Below, in pieces: positions 7,590 through 9,771 of a DNA stretch of 9,771 nucleotides. Under the pieces are notes generated by a model. It worked only from the letters and a program-made list of their open reading frames with translations. It had not been told where the DNA came from and ran no database searches. The translations under genes were made by a program, and so were the position numbers. The stretch lies in NCBI GenBank assembly GCA_046152935.1, contig JBJXGB010000192.1:1-9771 (forward strand). The letters are read 5' to 3'. Source of the stretch: CAZMFZ01 sp046152935. GTDB lineage: Bacteria; Bacteroidota; Bacteroidia; Cytophagales; UBA9547. Numbering within the stretch: position 1 is the first letter of the stretch; each line of letters begins with the position of its first letter.

Positions 7590-7669
7590 GTCCGAGCAGT
7601 TCATCAATTTCCAATTTTGGAATCAGGCAGAAAGGCGCTACCGATTATTTCACTCTGTGAGGACACCAT
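7549..7669 (-). pseudogene. Possible frameshifted minus-strand gene fragment
   Basis: Two overlapping minus-strand frames look protein-like. One starts with ATG (plus 7667-7669) and reads MVSSQSEIIGSAFLPDSKIGN to a TGA at 7604-7606. The other is open from 7644 to a TAA at 7549-7551 and contains LIPKLEIDELLGHAEFIWRP. A single frameshift near 7620 would join them into one peptide of about 40-45 residues. The composition looks like genuine protein, but no family was recognised and the pieces are too short to be sure. The right arm of the imperfect inverted repeat lies inside it. Confidence 0.15.
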
Positions 7670-7696
7670 AGAGAGGCGAAAGGCGAATTTATTTGC

Positions 7697-7722
7697 ACTA
7701 TCTTTTTTCGAAAATTGATAGT
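7697..7722. promoter_or_regulatory. 26-bp dyad (candidate operator) upstream of the Uma2-family gene
   Basis: ACTATC (7697-7702) and GATAGT (7717-7722) are perfect outer arms. The centre TTTTCGAAAA (7705-7714) is itself a perfect palindrome, and only the two T-T positions on each side break the symmetry. The dyad abuts the candidate -33 element, so a bound dimeric protein could affect transcription. As RNA it would be a weak, U-rich hairpin. The symmetry is observed; the operator role is inferred. Confidence 0.4.
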
Positions 7723-7752
7723 TTTAAAAAAGAAATATTATTTGTAGATTTG
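7722..7752 (+). promoter_or_regulatory. Candidate Bacteroidetes promoter for the Uma2-family gene
   Basis: TAGATTTG at 7745-7752 is an exact match to the Bacteroidetes -7 consensus TAnnTTTG. TTTT at 7722-7725, 19 nt upstream, matches the -33 element TTTG at three of four positions with accepted spacing. Transcription would then begin near 7757-7760, giving a leader of about 12-15 nt before the ATG at 7772. This is why the ATG is preferred over the GTG at 7760. Confidence 0.5.
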
Positions 7753-7771
7753 AATAAATGTGAATTCAACT

Positions 7772-8356
7772 ATGGAAACGTTAGCTCTAGAAACCATTAC
7801 TGCTGCAGAATATTTGAGGCTCGAGCGCACCACCACGCGAGAAGAGTATGGAAAATTTGAATTTATCAACAACGAACTTTTTGAAATGGCTGGAGCAAGC
7901 TTAGAACACAATCGCATTTTTACCAATTTACTGGTTTTCTTGGCAAATCAGCTAGAATACTTTGATTATCAAGTACTTGGCAGTGACCAAAGAATTGTAA
8001 ACCTGCTTCGCGATAGCTATTGCTACCCAGATATTTCTGTTACCAAAGGTGAAATGTCGTTTTTGGATAATGAATTTGACACCATTACAAATCCGGTATT
8101 GCTCGTAGAAATTGAATCTCAAAGCAGCGTGTACAAAGATAATTTCTTAAAACTTGAAGTCTACAAATCTATTCCTTCTGTAAAAGAATATTTGATAGTA
8201 GCTCAAGACAAAATTCATGTTCGACATTACAAAAAAATAGCCGAAAACCATTGGGAGTTTTTCGATATTAACAGCAAAGAAGAAAGTATTGAAGTACTTG
8301 CTAATCAGTTTAAAATACCAGTTACAGCTATTTACAAAAAAACAGGATTGGTATGA
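7772..8356 (+). CDS. Uma2 family (DUF820) PD-(D/E)XK nuclease-fold protein
   Basis: From the ATG at 7772 the protein is 194 residues; a GTG at 7760 would add four residues but sits at the predicted transcription start. The family has a restriction-endonuclease-like PD-(D/E)XK fold and is annotated as a putative endonuclease; the cellular role of most members is unknown. Visible motifs are the ITAAEYL start, the F-I-N-N-E-L-F-E-M strand (31-39) followed by AS..HNRI (42-49), YPDISV (85-90) supplying the catalytic Asp D87, and LVEIESQS (111-118), where E113 is the likely catalytic acid. D123 and K127 follow, then Y-K...SVKEYLIV (131-143), the usual helix-strand end of the fold. All core motifs seem intact. 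Uma2 genes are often multicopy in Bacteroidetes and cyanobacteria. The gene has its own candidate promoter and no obvious functional partner nearby. The family call is firm; the activity is inferred. Confidence 0.88.
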   Translation: METLALETITAAEYLRLERTTTREEYGKFEFINNELFEMAGASLEHNRIFTNLLVFLANQLEYFDYQVLGSDQRIVNLLRDSYCYPDISVTKGEMSFLDNEFDTITNPVLLVEIESQSSVYKDNFLKLEVYKSIPSVKEYLIVAQDKIHVRHYKKIAENHWEFFDINSKEESIEVLANQFKIPVTAIYKKTGLV

Positions 8357-8460
8357 ATTTGATGAATATTGGTAATAGATGAGTCAATACGAGAATAACA
8401 CGCAAAACCGCGAAGCTTAGAAAACGACTAAAGTACTAGAGCAAAAATACTCCTAAAATA

Positions 8461-8979
8461 ATGTCAGTAGAACACCTAAAATTTCCCATTGGCAAATTTG
8501 CAAAGCCAGCCCAGTTCACAAAAAATGTACTTGAAAGTTGTATTTCAACCATTGAAAACTTCCCTTTGAAGCTTAAAAAAGTAGTTGAGGATTATACAGA
8601 GCTACAACTTGATACACCATACCGCCCCGAAGGCTGGACAGTAAGACAGGTTATTCACCATTGTGCAGACAGCCATATCAACAGTTTTGCTCGGTTCAAA
8701 TTTGCTTTAACAGAAGAAAAACCAACCATAAAGCCCTATTTTGAAGATCGTTGGGCCGAATTACCAGACGCAAAAACGATGCCAATCGAGCCTTCGCTAG
8801 ACCTATTGCATGGCTTGCACGCAAGATGGGCTATTCTGCTTAAATCGTTGAATGATAGTGAGTTAAAACGTTGTTTTATACATCCTGAACATGGTAGAGA
8901 GATCGATTTGACAGAGTATATTTGCTTTTACGCTTGGCATTGCGAACACCATTTGGCGCACGTATTGTTGGTAAAATGA
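8461..8979 (+). CDS. YfiT/BstA-like putative metal-dependent hydrolase (DinB superfamily, bacillithiol transferase-like)
   Basis: This 172-residue protein matches the length and motif order of Bacillus subtilis YfiT, a DinB-fold four-helix protein that binds a divalent metal; YfiT-type enzymes have been described as bacillithiol S-transferases. Motifs are FPIGKF (8-13), LDTPYRPEGWTVRQVIHHCADSH split over 50-72, FALTEEKPTIKPY (81-93), LHARW (119-123) and the C-terminal WHCEHHLAH (159-167). The metal ligands expected from YfiT are H67, H160 and H164, all present. The protein should be cytosolic; no signal or membrane segment is seen. Bacillithiol synthesis is known in some Bacteroidetes, so a thiol-conjugation role in detoxification is plausible but not shown here. 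The ATG at 8461 is 104 bp after the previous stop, and no Shine-Dalgarno or clear promoter was found. It may be co-transcribed with the Uma2-family gene, though nothing demands it. Confidence 0.9.
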   Translation: MSVEHLKFPIGKFAKPAQFTKNVLESCISTIENFPLKLKKVVEDYTELQLDTPYRPEGWTVRQVIHHCADSHINSFARFKFALTEEKPTIKPYFEDRWAELPDAKTMPIEPSLDLLHGLHARWAILLKSLNDSELKRCFIHPEHGREIDLTEYICFYAWHCEHHLAHVLLVK

Positions 8980-9042
8980 AATCATTAGCTGTTTGATAAA
9001 CCTTACCTATTTACCAAAGCCAAAATTTTTTAACCCCTGAAA

Positions 9043-9067
9043 CCAAAACAGAGGAACTCCTTTTTGG
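9043..9067 (+). other. Weak hairpin after the YfiT-like gene
   Basis: CCAAAA (9043-9048) pairs with TTTTGG (9062-9067), and AGG (9052-9054) pairs with CCT (9059-9061), leaving a 3-nt CAG bulge and an AACT loop. A CCTTTTGC segment follows, but there is no proper T-run, so as a terminator it is poor. It could attenuate transcription between the two genes or mean nothing. Confidence 0.2.
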
Positions 9068-9102
9068 CCTTTTGCAAATCTCGAGCACGTATTTTACCGC
9101 TT

Positions 9103-9121
9103 ATCATTTCAAACAAATGAT
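9103..9121. promoter_or_regulatory. Perfect 7-5-7 dyad upstream of the Crp/Fnr-family gene (candidate operator)
   Basis: ATCATTT (9103-9109) and AAATGAT (9115-9121) are exact inverted repeats around CAAAC. The site ends 42 bp before the start codon of a Crp/Fnr-family regulator. Members of that family bind as dimers to palindromes of about 14-22 bp, and autoregulation is common, so this is a reasonable binding site for the neighbouring gene product. The palindrome is observed; the binding partner is inferred. Confidence 0.45.
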
Positions 9122-9163
9122 CCTTTAGAATAACATTTCAACGATAAACTAGTTTCAAAATCT

Positions 9164-9742
9164 ATGGAGCTCTTTCGAAAGTTTATTGAAAATTACACAC
9201 CTGTTTCCGATGCCGAATGGCAAATAATTGCACAGTGTTTTGAACAGCGCATTATCGAAAAAGACGAAATACTTTTGGCTGAAAATAATATTTGTCGGCA
9301 CCTTTATTTCATTGAAACTGGTCTTTTGCGCTACTTTATCTATAAAGATGGCAAAGACATTACTAAATTTTTTACGGAAGCCCCTTATTGTTTCACTTCA
9401 CAGTTGAGTTTCACGGCTGCAATTCCTGCCAAAGAAAATATTCAAGCCGTAGAAAAATCGATCGTCTGGCAAACTACACTTTTGCAAGCCAACGAACTGC
9501 TGGAACTCAAATCATGGAACACATTTGTGCGTAAACTCATTCAAGAAGTTCAGTATTATACGGAACAACTTTTAGAAGAAATGCAGACTGAAACTGCTGA
9601 AAAAAGATACGAAAAAATGATTGAAAACAATCCTGCACTTTTACAAAGATTGCCGCTCAAATATTTGGCCTCCTATTTTGGCATCGCTCCGCAATCTTTG
9701 AGCAGAATCAGAAATAATATGATGCAGCGCAATCGAAGTTAA
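9164..9742 (+). CDS. Crp/Fnr family transcriptional regulator
   Basis: This 192-residue protein has the two-domain layout of the family. A cyclic-nucleotide-binding-like beta-barrel spans about residues 20-115 (the E-K-D-E-I-L-L-A-E-N block at 32-41, then HLYFIETGLLRYF at 46-58). A long dimerisation helix covers about 118-150, and a short C-terminal DNA-binding helix-turn-helix lies at 163-187 (LPLKYLASYFGIAPQSLSRI). The family's cAMP-phosphate-binding motif (RxS in a GE.AL context) is not evident, so cAMP binding is doubtful. No cysteine cluster like the FNR iron-sulphur motif is present (only C25, C44 and C76). This shape is typical of the numerous Bacteroidetes Crp-like regulators whose ligand is unknown. 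The ATG at 9164 lies 42 bp after a perfect dyad that may be an autoregulatory operator. The gene is complete and ends 29 bp before the window edge. The YfiT-like gene lies 184 bp upstream and may or may not be its target. Confidence 0.92.
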   Translation: MELFRKFIENYTPVSDAEWQIIAQCFEQRIIEKDEILLAENNICRHLYFIETGLLRYFIYKDGKDITKFFTEAPYCFTSQLSFTAAIPAKENIQAVEKSIVWQTTLLQANELLELKSWNTFVRKLIQEVQYYTEQLLEEMQTETAEKRYEKMIENNPALLQRLPLKYLASYFGIAPQSLSRIRNNMMQRNRS

Positions 9743-9771
9743 CATACGTGAAGTACTTCTAAGAATTTGAT

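Larger units (their letters stand above)
7281..7771. other. Gene-poor intergenic region upstream of the Uma2-family gene
   Basis: After the terminator, about 490 bp carry no intact gene. Positions 7281-7440 show nothing recognisable. Positions 7471-7589 hold an imperfect inverted repeat. Minus-strand frames in 7549-7669 read like short protein fragments. The last 75 bp hold a 26-bp dyad and a candidate promoter for the next gene. The middle part is visibly less AT-rich than the flanks, which would fit a decayed inserted element, but no transposase motif or target duplication was seen. Confidence 0.5.

Noticed and set aside
7738..7926. Minus-strand 62-codon frame over the start of the Uma2-family gene
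   Set aside because: It overlaps the intact Uma2-family coding sequence and its promoter and has no family resemblance.
9750..9759. 10-bp palindrome GAAGTACTTC after the Crp/Fnr-like gene
   Set aside because: It has no loop or T-run, so it is not a terminator. It is short enough to occur by chance, and the window ends 12 bp later.

Overview
The window looks like chromosomal DNA from a free-living member of the Bacteroidetes, most likely a Cytophagales- or Chitinophagales-type organism (inference). The DNA is AT-rich, start codons lack Shine-Dalgarno sequences, one gene is preceded by a TAnnTTTG-type -7 element, and the largest protein carries BACON modules and a type IX secretion (T9SS) C-terminal sorting domain, both hallmarks of this phylum. 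All recognised genes lie on the plus strand.

Positions 1-1734 hold a lipid-modification pair: the 3' end of a DUF1365 gene (cut by the window edge) and, 15 bp later, a gene of the cyclopropane-fatty-acyl-phospholipid synthase (CFA) family. The two recur together in many bacteria, often behind an FAD-dependent oxidoreductase that would lie just upstream of this window.

Positions 1735-2543 are about 800 bp of mostly non-coding DNA. They contain one possible 56-residue small ORF, a short minus-strand frame that may be a gene remnant, and a pair of 11-bp direct repeats ahead of the next gene.

Positions 2544-7217 encode a 1557-residue secreted, multimodular family 16 glycoside hydrolase. It has a signal peptide, a GH16 laminarinase-like catalytic domain with an intact ExDxxE motif, a PKD-like module, three tandem ~165-residue beta-rich modules, BACON, two FN3-like modules, a cysteine-bearing module X, a second BACON, a second X, and the T9SS sorting domain. 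A strong intrinsic terminator follows at once, so it is probably a single-gene transcript. No SusC/SusD-like genes are visible, so there is no sign of a polysaccharide utilisation locus here.

Positions 7218-7771 are a second gene-poor stretch. After the terminator it contains an imperfect inverted repeat with protein-like minus-strand frames, perhaps a decayed element. It ends in a plausible promoter with a 26-bp dyad ahead of a Uma2-family (PD-(D/E)XK) protein gene at 7772-8356. Then come a YfiT/DinB-type putative metal-dependent (bacillithiol transferase-like) gene at 8461-8979 and a Crp/Fnr-family regulator gene at 9164-9742. The regulator is preceded by a perfect 7-5-7 dyad that could be its own operator.

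I see no rRNA, tRNA, CRISPR array, intact insertion sequence or clear new defence system. The most unusual item is the domain architecture of the GH16 protein. The rest is ordinary accessory or housekeeping content with a few candidate regulatory sites.
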